A stretch of 64,000 bases of DNA from Eonycteris spelaea (lineage: Eukaryota; Chordata; Mammalia; Chiroptera; Pteropodidae), in the NCBI GenBank assembly GCA_003508835.1, contig PUFA01000070.1, positions 8,941,001 to 9,005,000 on the forward strand, given 5' to 3'. This document shows positions 33,361 through 46,500 of the stretch, in pieces. The translations under genes were made by a program, and so were the position numbers. The notes beneath the pieces were generated by a model. It was not told the DNA's origin. It ran no database searches and saw only the letters and a list, made by a program, of their open reading frames with translations. Within the stretch, counting starts at the first letter, position 1, and each line of letters opens with the position of its first letter.

Positions 33361-34999
33361 GGGTGGGGACAGAGAGAAGATACTATAATTGTGCCCCTGT
33401 ATTGTTTGATGGCATCCATTCAATTTCCCCAAGTATGTTTTTATTCTTACCTTTCCCATTGTTTCAAACCATCACTTTTTTGTCTTGCAAAACCACAGGA
33501 ACAGTTTTTCTGGGTACAAGGCTGTCTCTCTCCTCTCTCTCCCAGTCATTTCTGTTCCAGCCTCTTTAAACTGTGCAATCTTTCTGCAGGAATTCCCTCT
33601 CCTTTCAATAGCTTTGAGTCTTAAGCTTTTGCAGGGAGAGGGGTAGAACTGGATCTTTTCCTAATCCCATGAGCTTCTGTGGATTTAGTTGTGCTTTCCT
33701 TCCCTTACTTCATACCCCAAGACCCCCTCCCCAGCAGCAGAGACCCTGGAGCACAAGAGAGTAGGGAAGAGGGGTTCTGGGTCCACCACTGCCCTACATG
33801 TGATTATGCCCAAGTTAAGCCCCAACATGTGAGAGGAAAGCTGCTAACTCCCAGCTATAGCCATGGGCCCCTGGCCCCCTGCTTTCCTGCTCAGCAGAGC
33901 CCCTCCCATCAGAGATTACGGGTACTTGCACTGGGGAGGTGGCTGCTGGCTGGCCCAAGCAGAGAGCTAAGGCACCCAAGAAATGTTCCATTGATAGGGG
34001 AGGGGATGCCAGGTGAGGTGGAGCATTCCTTGAACTTCTGGCAGCACTGAAAAGCCACTGAAGGGGGTGGGGGGCAGTGTAGGTCCTGGGGCAGCCCCTT
34101 TCTTATTTCTTTATGCCCCTTCTCCCCCACAGCCTATTTCTAAAGTCGCCTTTTCTGTCAGATAAACCTCAAAACTTTTAATTTTATTTGAGATTTTTTT
34201 TTTTTGCTTTTAAATAAGAGGTGGATTGAAGAATATTTGAATTGACTTTATATTATGCATAAATATTTATATTTTATCTAAATAACTCCGCTGTAACAAA
34301 CTTTGTGTTAGTCAAACATTTGGAACTGTTATGGTTGGGGGCTCTTCTTTTTCCCCACAGCAGTTTTCCCCTGATATAAAATGTACTAGATTAATTTTAT
34401 TGTTGGAGGTGAGGTGGATGGGGGAGTGAAATCTCAGTTGTTCCTACTTTGTGTTCCTCTCCCAGCTCCATCTCTTTCCCTAGGGACCAGGCACTCTTAA
34501 GGTGGGTGGAGTCCTAGCCTCAGTTTGAAGAAGTAGGGGCTGAAGGGGGGGTAGGTAGGGCATGATCAAAGGGGCCATTTCTCACTTTTCTTTCCTCCTC
34601 TTCACTGCCCCTTGAGGTAGGTGGATTATCTCTTCTTGACAATAAGAGTATTTGGTAGGGAAGGCAGGTTAAAAAATAAAAAACCCACCTCCTGCCCCTT
34701 TGTTTCCCCTCCCCCACAGTCTGGTAACAGGAAGAAACCACACCATCAACACCAAGTTTCCATGTTCCTTTTACAACAAAAGGGACTTGACTTTTTATAT
34801 AACCAAATGTGGTGTTTTAGTGACTTTTTGATAATGTACAGTTTTTTGTGAATTTAAATTTATTTCTTTCTATATTTTTAGGACCAATCTCATTTTTAAT
34901 AAGGTTTAAAAAAGGAAAAAAAAAGTCTAGAGAAACAAACTCCTGTTTTTGCCATGTGATGTTCCACAAGTGCAGCTGTAGAAAAGTGCTTGTCAGTTG

Positions 35000-35005
35000 A
35001 ATAAA
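35000..35005 (+). promoter_or_regulatory. BAZ2A: BAZ2A poly(A) signal AATAAA
   Basis: Context tcagttgAATAAAaccacat, with likely cleavage about 20 nt later. Last plus-strand signal before RBMS2 begins. Confidence 0.85.
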
Positions 35006-35025
35006 ACCACATTTGATAGAGATTC

Positions 35026-35417
35026 AAAAGACTCTGCGTATTTATCTTCCTTTCAGCATAGGTTTTCAAACTTGCCTAAGGGGAGAACTGGGAGGTAGGG
35101 TGAGCGTGACTCAGTTGGTGGAGATAGCAGGCATGAGATAGCAGGTAAGAGAGCAATGTGCCCTTAATTTCCAAGGTTTGTCCTTAAACCTCCAACTTTG
35201 GCCTTTCCTGTGCAAGAGGCATCCACAGCAGAATTTCTGCTCATGTGGATGGAACAGGGTCTTGGTGCCTGTGGCTGGAGAAAGTGGGATTCGGTGTGCA
35301 TAGTTCCTGCCTTGTGGGAATAGGGCCTTGGTTTCACCAGCTGCCACCTATGTTTCCATAGTATCAAATACAGGCCCAATACCGACTTCCCAGCTTCTAC
35401 CCAGGGATAAGACACCA
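35026..35417. other. BAZ2A-RBMS2 convergent spacer
   Basis: About 390 bp between the two inferred cleavage sites. No gene, repeat or RNA recognised. Confidence 0.7.
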
Positions 35418-35435
35418 GGAGGTAGGCATTTGTGT

Positions 35436-35441
35436 TTTATT
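35436..35441 (-). promoter_or_regulatory. RBMS2: RBMS2 poly(A) signal AATAAA
   Basis: Plus strand TTTATT in tgtgtTTTATTtcaaaac; minus strand gaAATAAAacacaaatg, followed by GT-rich ctcctggtgtctt. It is the farthest minus-strand signal before the BAZ2A 3' end. Confidence 0.75.
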
Positions 35442-38400
35442 TCAAAACAAGTTGAAATAAGACAAAAATGAAGCTCTACCAAATTGTAGGGAATGAACAT
35501 GAGAATATCAAAGGTCAGAAAAGGAATACGCTAGAAGGGTGGCACTGGCATAGACGTGATAAAACGAGAAGATTCTGGATAAAGGAAAAGTGTACAGAAT
35601 GTGAGTCTAAAACTATTTCCCTGTCAAAGGTGATAAGTGTATAAGAAAACACTCACTACCTAAAAAGTATGTGTCAGGGGATAGGGACACCAGTAATGGA
35701 GTGAGGACTTTGCTCAGGCCAGGAAATCTTACCACCCTCCAAGTTGTAAGTTTTGTTTTGGTAAGCCCGCTGAACTAGCTGTAATAAGGTGAAAAAGGAA
35801 CATCTGCTTTTCTAGCGCTATAAAAATCACAACTGTCCTCTTGTGCTTGTTTTCCTTCTCAGCTGTGTGGCAGCCATTAGCCAACTCATCCTCAAGCTTT
35901 GAGCTCTGCTCCAACTCTGGTGTCCCTGGGAGTGGCTCCTCAGCATTAGTTATATCCTAGGCCATTATTACATAGTCTATTCCTCTGGCCTTCCACAGCA
36001 AGACTTAACCGAAGAGTACACACTATTCCAGGGTGATTAATGAGCTAAAAATCCCAAAGAAGACATTCTAGAAATAACCAAGAGTTTTTGCACTTGATCA
36101 TGAACATTTTCTAGCTCCCTGGCTTCCTAACCCTCAAGAAGGGAAGGACAGAGTAAAGGAAAGATGTAAACCAGGTACTTGTGCCCTTGTTGAATTGTGA
36201 AATTGTGAGGTAGATCTGTAACAAGGACAAGAAAATTTGGGATATGCTTGGAGAATGTTTATTCAAAACTAGTAGATAAACCAGAGGAAGTCTGAACTTA
36301 GGTGAGGACACCTGACTTTCTCATTACCGCGTCATGTGGGGGCTACACCTAGGGAAGTGCAGCAAAATTCAGCAAAGACCAGAAGGGTGACAGAGCTCAC
36401 AGGCCCCATCCTCCTACAAAAGGAAGAGGGGAAAGCTGAGTAAATACGGGATCTGCTAAAGCCTGGTAAGACCAAAAATGCAGGTAAGCACAGAAATGGG
36501 AGTAGTTGGTTTAAGAGGGGATCAGGAAGAAGCAGTGTGACAAGGAACGTGATTTAAGACCTAGTTCTTACGGATTGGCTTTCGTGACACCCACTCTTCC
36601 CTGAAGCTAGTCTAGCAAGCAAGACGTCTCATCACCCATCCAAGTTTACTGCCTGCCCTTGGTTGAGGTCAAAGTAGCCCCTCATGAATGCAATGCTGCT
36701 GTTCTCCCAGAAGGGGGAGCACATGCACAAGACCAGCAATGATTTTTCCCCCTGGAAAACAAGAGGTCTCTGATCCCTGCAACATTCCATTCCAGCAAGG
36801 CCTCTTTCTGCAAGGTATCAACCCACATGTAGGCCCCCAAAGGGCTGACAAAAGCGGAAGGGAATGAGCTCACAGCTCAGTAAATTGGGAAAGGAAGTAG
36901 AATGAAATGGCTGAGATGGCCCAACTGAGGGACAGTCGGTAGAACAGCAAGATCTAGTTTTTCCCCTCAATGAAAGTAATGTCTTCCTACCACCCCTATC
37001 TCACTGACAAGGGCTATTACCACTTCGGAGCTCCCAGGCCAAGTCTGGACAGCCCTTCAAATTCTTTGGTTAAAGAATAACATCTCTCCACCATCATTCC
37101 CACAGCTTCCCTAACTTCTACTCGTACCCTCCAAAAAGTAATGAGACAGGCAGGCTCTGAGCCTAGTTAAGGACTATATGTAGAAGGGACTTAGTTATGT
37201 TCTATTTGGCTAAAAACAAAAATCAAAGTACTAAAATATTTTAATGTTAGGAGCATCTGTAATGAGTATGGATAATTATGTGAAGTACAAGGAAAGTATA
37301 ATCTAGGCTCCATGAAGACAATTTAGAAAACACTAGGCATAAGTGTTGAAAGAGCCCAGCCTTAGGCCATGAGCTTGAAGGGAATTATGATTCCCTTGCC
37401 ACCCTGCCACCATTAAACTATTTCATGAGAGAAAAATATGTCCCTCATTCCTTCTCCCTTATCCAGTCACTCACCCATGTCAGATCTGTTAGAAATGAAC
37501 TAAGAACTAGGGGGAAGAAATAGCATGAATGTAACCCAAAAACATCCAAAAGAAATTCCACAGTGCTGTTAACCACTACAAAAATAACTTCAGCTCCCAT
37601 CACCTCCCATGCCCAAACGTACCTGCCCAAGCCAGAAACATTAATAGAATCCATTAAGTAGATTCACAGGAAGAAAATACACAAAAGTTAATTTCAGAAT
37701 TTAAATCAAAACAATCACAGACACTCGAACATTTTTTAAAATACAGAGAAGAATCAGGAGTTTTGGGACGTGGAGGAGGAGCAGCAGTATTAACAACAGT
37801 TTTCGTGCGTGAAAGGTCCCCACAAGCACTAACCCTCACTTAGTAACGTCACCAAGCTACTATCAAATGAACAGGATCCTAGATGTGTTTTCTCTTTTTC
37901 TTCAAGGCCACTGACAAGAAATCTACAGTGCACTTTCCTTGGCTAAGGGCTGGAATCTGAGGTACCTACCCAGCCGAACCTTTCTAGAAGATTATTGGGC
38001 TTGGGGCTGTTTCCTACTGGATGAGCCTTTCCTGGGGTTGGAAGCAACCATGACAAAATTAGTAGTGGCACTTTTGTCCTCTATGCCTTATATCCTACCC
38101 GTTGCTCTCCCCCGCCCCCAACTCACTTATCCCAAGGATGTACCAAAGGACAGTCTAAGCATAGGGAGCATTTAGACTCTCAATTCTGGGACGAGTGGGA
38201 GTGGAAGTAAAGTTGGGCCCAAGCTCTATGTACAACACAGAAGCTATTACTACACCTTCTTTTCCCAGTATCCTCTCCTTCCTCTCTGACGGCCAGCCTA
38301 ATGAACACCTGTTTCTCCATTCTCTGTCATTTGGCTTTCAGTATGACTGGTGGAAAGGCACCTGATCTTAAAGTGAAGGGGAGCAGAATTCTCCTTTCAG

Positions 38401-38976
38401 TACATAAGGGAGCAACTGGGAGAAGACAGGTACAGAATCATATTTCCTAGAAGATGGGCGAAGGCTTTCTCCTCTCTCCATGTGCAGAGGCATGGTCTTG
38501 CAGAAGGAGATGGAGTTGAGGAGAAAATAACAGACTTTTTTAAAGGACTCTTGACTTTGTTAATAACACAATAGGATTTATTGCCCTTTTCTATCCTAAC
38601 TCCCTGTTGTCTTTCTGCAAAAAGGAAAATTACTTTTGATGTCCTGGTTCCCTGGAAAAGGGGCCCAAACACTTCAAGGCAGGACGGGTTACTCTGGACA
38701 GTTAGAGAGCGCTTTGTCCTTTCCCACCAGGCACAGGACATGCACAGAACAGCCCCCACCTCGATCTGTGTGTGTGCATATGGCATGTGCACAACAGCAT
38801 AAGCCTTTCAAGGGTATGCAGAGATGTCAAAGGTCAAAGCCCGGGAACCTTCAAGGACCCCAGTCGCTGTCACTTCAATAAATTCCACGAGTGTCAAAAG
38901 GCACTGTGTGTCCAGGGTTGGAGTAGGAATTTACCAAATCCTCTGATACAGGAGGCAGGGACAATACTGTCTCCAT

Positions 38977-39206
38977 CAAGTCTTCTCAACCTTGTCACTA
39001 CTGACACTTTGAACCAGATAATTCTTTGTTGGGCGTGTTCGGTCCGTCCTGTGTGCTGCAGGATGTTTAGCAGCATCCCTGGTCTCTAGCCACTAGGTGC
39101 CAGTAGCACGGCAGCCTCCCTCCCCAGGCATGACAATCAAAAATGTCTCCAGAGATTGCCGAATGGCTTCTAGTGGACGAAATCACCTCCTTCAGAACGA
39201 CTGGTC
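38977..39206 (+). mobile_element. hAT-Charlie element (MER20-type) within RBMS2 3'UTR
   Basis: Contains gataattctttgttggg, gcaggatgtttagcagcatc, ccactaggtgccagtagcac and caatcaaaaatgtctccaga, with the tail cttcagaacgactgg. Same family as the copy at 12,439, here more complete. Confidence 0.85.
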
Positions 39207-40512
39207 TAGAAGTGAAGCAACTGATCTTCCACAGTGGGGAAGGAGTCTAAGGAGACTCAGCAAGGTCAAAGTGCAAAGGCTCTGAGCACAGCGATGTGCA
39301 ATGGACAAGACAGGAGCCCTGAGACCCAGAGCCGAAATGAAGATCCTTCAGAAAGCAGGAAAGCAGGTATTCCTGAAAAGCTGTAACTGGAGAAGACACT
39401 TCCTCAGAGGGCGTTGGCCTCCGCAGTGAGAAGAATTAGAAGTCAGTAAGTCCACCCTTCTGGAACTTGCCAGGGAAAACCTAGTCTTCATCCAAATTTG
39501 GCTCGAGGATGACTTCTAAAGGCTGTGGAAATTGTCTCTTAAATGAGCCTAGGTCATATCTCTGCTTCCTGAAGGCAAAGCCTAGTTTTTTCTTCCAGGA
39601 TGTGGCAGGACAGAGGTAAGAAAAGCCACTTCCATTGCTTGCCTAGTGTTCTACCTTGTTCTTGCCCAGGCACCCCAAAAATTCCATATGAAATTTAATC
39701 CAAAAGAAATTCACAAAATTAAAAATTGTAAAAAAGGTCTAAATAGGCAGGCTCTGCTGTATGGAAAAGAGGAAAAGAACAATGTGGATGAGAGAAGGCA
39801 TAAAATTTGTGAAGAGACAGGGTGTATGAGCTAAGAGCTTTATAAAACAAAATTTTAAAAGTCTGCATATTTTCTTACACACAGATCGAAAAAAGTCTGT
39901 AACTAAACTCAGTAAAGAAGGGCCCACAGTAGGACTCCTCCAGTGTTCTAGCACCACACCTTTTTCTTACCAGAAGAAATAATAAAAAATTTCAAAAGCC
40001 TCCCCTTATAAGTCCAACACATAAAGAAATGTTTTTCATAAAAATGAGAAGAATCTCTAGGCACTGTGTGTCTTTGGTTAAGGGAAAGAGTATATTGCAA
40101 TTAAAAACAAAACATAAAACTTTCCTTGCAAAAGAAAGGGAAAAAAAAAAAAAGGTTTTTTGACCTTGACTCTAGCATACAAAAAGTGACGGTTCCCCCT
40201 GGCTCCATCAGGAATGGAGTAGAAGAGGGCAGGAGTGCAGAAATTTCTTTTCCAGGCCAGGGCCTGTGAAAAATGATGGCCAAGTGTTAGTTCTTAGCAG
40301 GGCCCACAGGTGGTCTGTATTCCTGGTTAGCCCTCCGGAGTCTTGGAGCATCAGCGTCTCCAAGAATTCATTTGTGTTCAACAAAGATGGGGAAGGAAAT
40401 CCTAAAGGAGGAATAAACCAGAGAGGGTAGGGAGGGGGAATGACAAACATGAGAGACCTTGTCTGACTTCAGGCTGCTCAACATACCCTGCCCCTCAGCA
40501 TGTGGTTCTTAC

Positions 40513-40598
40513 CACTGTTACTTGTTGAACTGGAAAGAATAAACCCCATGGTCTGAGGGAGCATCCACCGTCACTTGATTTTGTTGGCCGCTGCTCTC
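40513..40598 (-). CDS. RBMS2: RBMS2 exon with stop codon
   Basis: Reads [20 protein letters not shown] then SFQFNK and TAA at 40520-40518. A consensus donor (GTG then GTAAGA) follows only five bases after the stop, so the 3'UTR continues on another exon. Confidence 0.93.
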
Positions 40599-43500
40599 CT
40601 GTACCACAGCCAAGATAGAAAAGTCACTTTGTACATTCTTACCTCACTTCCCACTACAGTAACGAGCTAAAACCCACACAGAGTTGATGCCTCCCCAACC
40701 TACCCGCTCTCATACACCTGAGTGAGTATGCACATGCACAGCCCACACGTAGGTACATACACAGCATTACTTCCCCAACATTTACAGCAGCCTATCCTCT
40801 TCCCAAGAAACACTAGTCAATACAAGCCAGCATCCTGGTATTAACCACTATGTCAGGAAGGGCCTCACTCAAGGACACAAACTGTCCTACCTTCCTACAT
40901 TTTTCACATACCTACTAGCTCTTTGTGAACACAGAATCAGCATCATAGTGAGAGGAAGATCTTGATCAGGGGGAAATATGCCTCTGTTCATTTTCCTATC
41001 CTCAATCCAAAGAGATTATAAAGCTCTTACCTCAACTGAAACATTGGAAGAAGGCACAGGGGTGTACTGGGAGATGTAAGCTCCTTGCATAGCTGTAGCT
41101 GTTGGTATATACTAGAATGAAAAACATCAACAGGCTCAGAGCAGAGATTCTTGACTACATTTAAAACACCTGGGAGCTTTAGAAAAATACTGATGGTTAG
41201 TCCCCAGAGATCCTAATTTAATTGTCTGATTTAATTGAGCTTTTTAGAAGCACTTCAGGTGGTTCTAGGGTACACTAGCTTAGAGCAGGAGTTTCAAATT
41301 CCTGGGCCATGGGTCAGTACCAGTACCAGTCCCTGGCCTGTTAGGAATCGGGCCACACAGCAGGAGGTGAGCAGCGGGCAAGTGAAGCTTCTTCTGTATT
41401 TGCAGTGACTCCCCAGCACTAGCATCACCACCTCAGCTCCACCTCGGAGCATCAGGTATTCGAGTCTCCTAGGAGCACCGGTCCTGGTGCCAAAAAGGTT
41501 GAGGACCACTGGCTTAGGGAGTCTTCCACCTACATGACTTCTTTTCTCCTCTTTCTTGTCTTCTGCTTTTCCTCAATGCACTGCATTCTCTGCCTTTAAG
41601 CCCCACTGTGCAAATCTGAATGCAGCAGACCTACTGAAATCTAATGAATGTCATCCATTCTTCTTGTTACTATTTTGATAAGAATTTCTAAGAAACGTGA
41701 ATGAACTCCTAGGTAAATTAGTATGAAGACAGAAACACTATTTGTTTCATTTTATGAGTAGGAATCAGTTAAAAGAAGTGGGCTGGGGAGTAGAATGGCT
41801 GTATTCCTGGCTCATGGATTATTATCTTTTTTGTTTATCTCTGAGTCCACCCTCAATGACACTCAAGTGAGTCTCATCATCATTCATAACTATTTATACT
41901 GAACAGTATTCCACAGGTATTCCTTGCGGTAGGAGTTTATAATCAGAAATACGCTGCTTTACCGTGCCAGTAGTGCTAAGGGAGAGGTGGCCCAATTGCT
42001 GGGTGAGAGGTCCCATCATGGAGGCAGGCTGGAGAGAAATGCGGTGATCCATCCCTGGTGTCAGAACTGAACCCTAGAGGCAGCAACAAAGGACAAGGTT
42101 AGTTGGCAGCATCCTACGAGGCTGCCTGAAGCAGTGATTCATGGCTACCAGGACCATTGATGACAGACATTTTTAAATCTTGGGAAATGATATGTGAGCA
42201 GCAACCCAGTTATGCAACAGGAATGGGTAGTTTGCACATCAGTCTAGAGGGATCCCTGTCTAAGAATAACAAACTCACAGAATTTAAGGTCATATTCCTG
42301 GGTTACATAAGGGCCTGAGCCAGAACTCATACCCACCTCTCCTGTCATCAAATCCCATTGTTTTTCTTTACATCAAATTGCCCATTTGGCTTTTGACCAC
42401 TTCTGAACACTCACCGAAGGCTGCATGAGGTATGACTGGTGGTGCATCCAAGACGAGTTAGGTACTTGTAGAGATGTCTGAGTTACTCTCTAATGCACGT
42501 AAAAATAATAAAAAAAATGTTAATTGCCCAGAAACTATTGTTTCATCCAGTGATCTGATCATGTTCAGCAAAATCCTGCAAAAAGTTGAAGTGCCCCTCA
42601 GAAAACAGAAACATTAAGAATAAACTGTTTTAAAAATATTAGCAACTCTTACACCTCAATAAATAACCCAAATTAAAAATAGGCAAAGGATTTGAACAGA
42701 TATTTCTGTAAGAAGACATACAAATGGCCAATAAGCACATGAAAGATGCTCAAAAAATCCTTAGTCATTAGGGAAATGCAAATCAAATACACAACGAGAG
42801 CCCACTTCACACCCACTAGGATGGCCATAATTAAAAGGACAGAATAATAAGTGTTACACACTGCAGATGGCAACGTAAAATGGTTCAACAGCTTTGGAAA
42901 AGTCTGGCACTTCTTCAAAAAATTAAAGTTAACTGTATAAACCAGCAATTCTACTCCAAGAGAAATGAAAACATGTCCACACAAAAATTGTACACAAATG
43001 GCAGCATTATTTATAAGAGCCAAAAAGTAGAAACAACACAAATGGTCATCAACTAACTGATAAATAACAAAATGTATGGTATATCCATACAATGGAATAT
43101 GATTCAGTCATTAAAAAGACATGAGGTAGTGAAACATGTTATAACATGGATGAACCTTAAAAACATGCTAAATGAAAGAAACCAGACACAAGATATATTT
43201 TGTATGCTTCCATTTATATGAAATGTCTAGAATAGGCAAATCTATAGACATAGAAAGTGTATTGCGGTTGCAGAGACTAAGGGTAAGGAAGAATGAGGAA
43301 CGACTGCTAATGGGTACAGAGTTTCTTTCTGGGTGATAAAAATGTCCTGGAATTAGATTATGGTAATAATTATATAACTTTGTAACTATACTAAAAACTA
43401 CTGACTTGTATACTTTAAGAGGGTGAATTTTATGGTATATGAATTGTATCTGTTTTAAAATGAAAAAAAGTTAGCAATGAAAAGCTAGAAATGCATCATA

Positions 43501-46500
43501 ATAAGTAGGGTTTATTTCATAAATATAAGGATTATTCAAGAGCAGAAACTCTATACATATAAGTTAAAATTGAAGGGAAAAGTCATAGTGTAAAAACAAA
43601 TAGTTTTTATAAGTTGATGGGAAAAGAACAAATAACCAAACAGAAAAATGAGCTAAGCATATGAAAAACAATCAGAAGCAGCAAATCAATATATGACAAA
43701 CATTAAAAAAAAATGCTTAAACTTAAGCTGTAGTCAAGGAAGTACAAATTAAAATCAGAATGCACTTTACAATCATTGAGATAGGAAAAATTTTAAAAGA
43801 GCAATGTCACCTATGGCTAGAGAGAAATGGGTACTCATATATTGCTAGCAGAAATGTGAATTGACACCCTTTGTGAAAAGTAATCTGGCAACATCTATAA
43901 ACTGAAAGTCCATAAATTATTCAACCGAGCAATCCACTCCTCAGACTCCAGCCCCAAGAAATAAAAGCATTCATGTATAAGGACCGAGCACAAGGATGTT
44001 TGCTGGAATTATCTGTACCAGAAAAACACTGAAATCCAAGAGAATGCCCTTCACTGGGGCACCAGCTGAAGAATTCTGGTGTATCTGCAGCACGAAATAT
44101 AACGCAATTATTTAAAAAAGAAATAATTAGAACAGAGGATCTCAGCATTTATCTGCATCAGAATCACCTGAAGTCTTGTTAAAATTCACATTGCTGAAAC
44201 CCATCACCAGAGTTTCTAATTCAGTAGATCTGGAGTGGAGTCTAAGAATTTGTTTCTAAAAGTTCCAAGGTGATGCTGATATTGCTGGTCCAGGACTATA
44301 CTTGAAGAATCACTGGCTTAAACAATGAGATACCATCTCACACCTGTTAGAATAGCTATAATCAACAGGACAACTGATAACAAATGTTGGAGAGGCTGCA
44401 GAGAAAAAGGAACCCTCATATACTGCTGGTGGGCTGCAAATTGGTACAGCCACTGTAGAAAATAGTATGAAAGTTTCTCAAAAAATTAAGAATTGATCTA
44501 CCATATGATTCAGCAATCCCTGGGTATTTACCCTACTGGGGTAATCTACTGGGTATTTACCCTAAAGACTTGAAAACCCATATCCGAAAAGATATCTGCA
44601 CACCGATGTTAGTAGCAGCCATTATTCATGGTGACCAGGACATGGAAGCAACTGAGGTGTCCTATGGTAGATGATTGGCTAAAGATGATGTGGTACATAT
44701 ATGTGATGGAATATTACTCAGCCATAAGAAGAGATGAAATACTGCCATTTGTGACAACATGGATGGACCTCAAGATAATCATGCTAAGTGGAATAAGCCA
44801 GAGAGAAAAAGTTGAAAATCACGTGATATCACTTACATGTGGGATATAAATCTAAAAGCAACAAATGAATAGGACAGATTCATGAACATGGACTATAGAC
44901 CAGTGGTTACCAGAGGGTAGGGGGTGGGAGGAGCAGGGAGGTAGATGGGGTAAAGGGGGTCAAATACGTGGCGACAGAAAGAAATCTAACTATGGGAGGT
45001 GAATACACAGTGTAAATATATATATATTCCTTACTGTTAAGAGTACAGCTGAAACTTATTGGATTTCGTTAACCAAATGTCACCATAAAAAATAAAAAAT
45101 AAATTTAAAAAAGTTCAGAAAATTGCGTATTTATTATTTTAAAATGATGCAATAAGGTTTTAATCAGTAATAAAATTTTAATAGACTACAGTGTAAAACA
45201 AGAATCACTGGTTTAAGGTACTGTTAAGTGAGAAAAGTATGAAAAATATATTTAATATGGTCAAATTTTTATAAAGTAAACAATGACTTCCAAAACCCTA
45301 CACATATGCATATATGCCCATAAAGAAAAATACAGAAAATAGTAGGAAGTTAACATGGATTTATTGGTGGTGTGATGGACAGAGACTGAAAGGGTGCTGC
45401 TACAACGGTCTCTCTCCATGTGTAATGCTTCTATGTAAAATCATTTGTGTGTAATACGTATAAAGGAAAAACAAAGATACAGCAAGTAGTTTCCAGCCTT
45501 ATATTCCCTCGCCTAAAATACAATGACAGGGAAAACCACCGCACCCTCTTTGGGGCATGAACATACCTGATACGAAGACACAGGAGATGGAAGGTATGGG
45601 GAGAGTGCAGACTGAGCAAGCATCCTGTTGGGGGCGATGTTATAAGGAGCTGGGTAAAACCTGTAGGAAGGAACCTCATCTGTAAGGAGTCACAGGAAAC
45701 CACAAAGTAAGGGCTCCCATTGGTAGACACAGCCACTTCCCACTAAGCACTATTTAAAACTCAAAATGAAACATCCAAGTGCCTAGACACAGGCTGTTGT
45801 CATTTTCAGGTGCCCTGATTATCTAAAACACCCTTACCCATTCTGAAGAGCTGTGATGGGGTCATAGGTCAAGGCCATACCACCCTATAAAGAAAGAACA
45901 TGGTGTTCATATTGTGAGACCTTGGGTGAGAATAGAAGCAAGCTGAAAATGTCAAGGCTAGGGATGTATTTGGTTCAGCTGATTGAACTGAAGTCTGGAC
46001 AAGCTGTTCCAGAGTTTTTCTGGTTGTGCGTACTGCAAGATCCCACTCAGGACCCACACTAAAGAGCATGTTAAGTAGCCAACATCTCTCAGTTATAAAC
46101 TGTAGCTCTCAAGCTTGCTACCTCAGCTCACAGAAATCAGGCCATGGTCATTTCCATTCCATTTTAATATCCTTGGTACTCCTGTCTCCTGAGAGGTCCT
46201 CTCACCATGTCTCCATTCCTTGGCCAGACTGGTCCATTTTGCACAAATTTTCCTTGGTTCTGTCGTTTCTTTGGCCCACCATCAGCAAATTTGCAAAGCA
46301 ATGGATCAGATGGGGCTGCCAAGAGAGAAAGCAGAGAGGCAGCTAAGTCCCTCCTCACTTGGCCCACTCGCACTCATGCCAAACCCCTCCAGCAACTTCA
46401 CTGGAAGTAACAACCTGTGGCCCTCTAAGTCTGATTCCCAGATGTCTCACCTGGTATTCCAGGGGGTGTCTTAATATATTTTCCATTAAAGTGGGTGATG

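Larger units (their letters stand above)
35418..40401 (-). other. RBMS2: RBMS2 terminal 3'UTR exon
   Basis: On the minus strand a strong acceptor (ctggtttattcctcctttag) opens an exon at 40401, just downstream of the stop-codon exon, whose donor is at 40511-40512. No other acceptor or coding frame is seen down to the AATAAA at 35436-35441. The result is a non-coding exon of about 5 kb, in line with the long RBMS2 mRNA. It contains a MER20-type element at 38,977-39,206. Confidence 0.75.

Noticed and set aside
42673..43092. 139-codon minus-strand frame
   Set aside because: Antisense of an L1 3' fragment; hydrophobic only because the L1 strand is A-rich.
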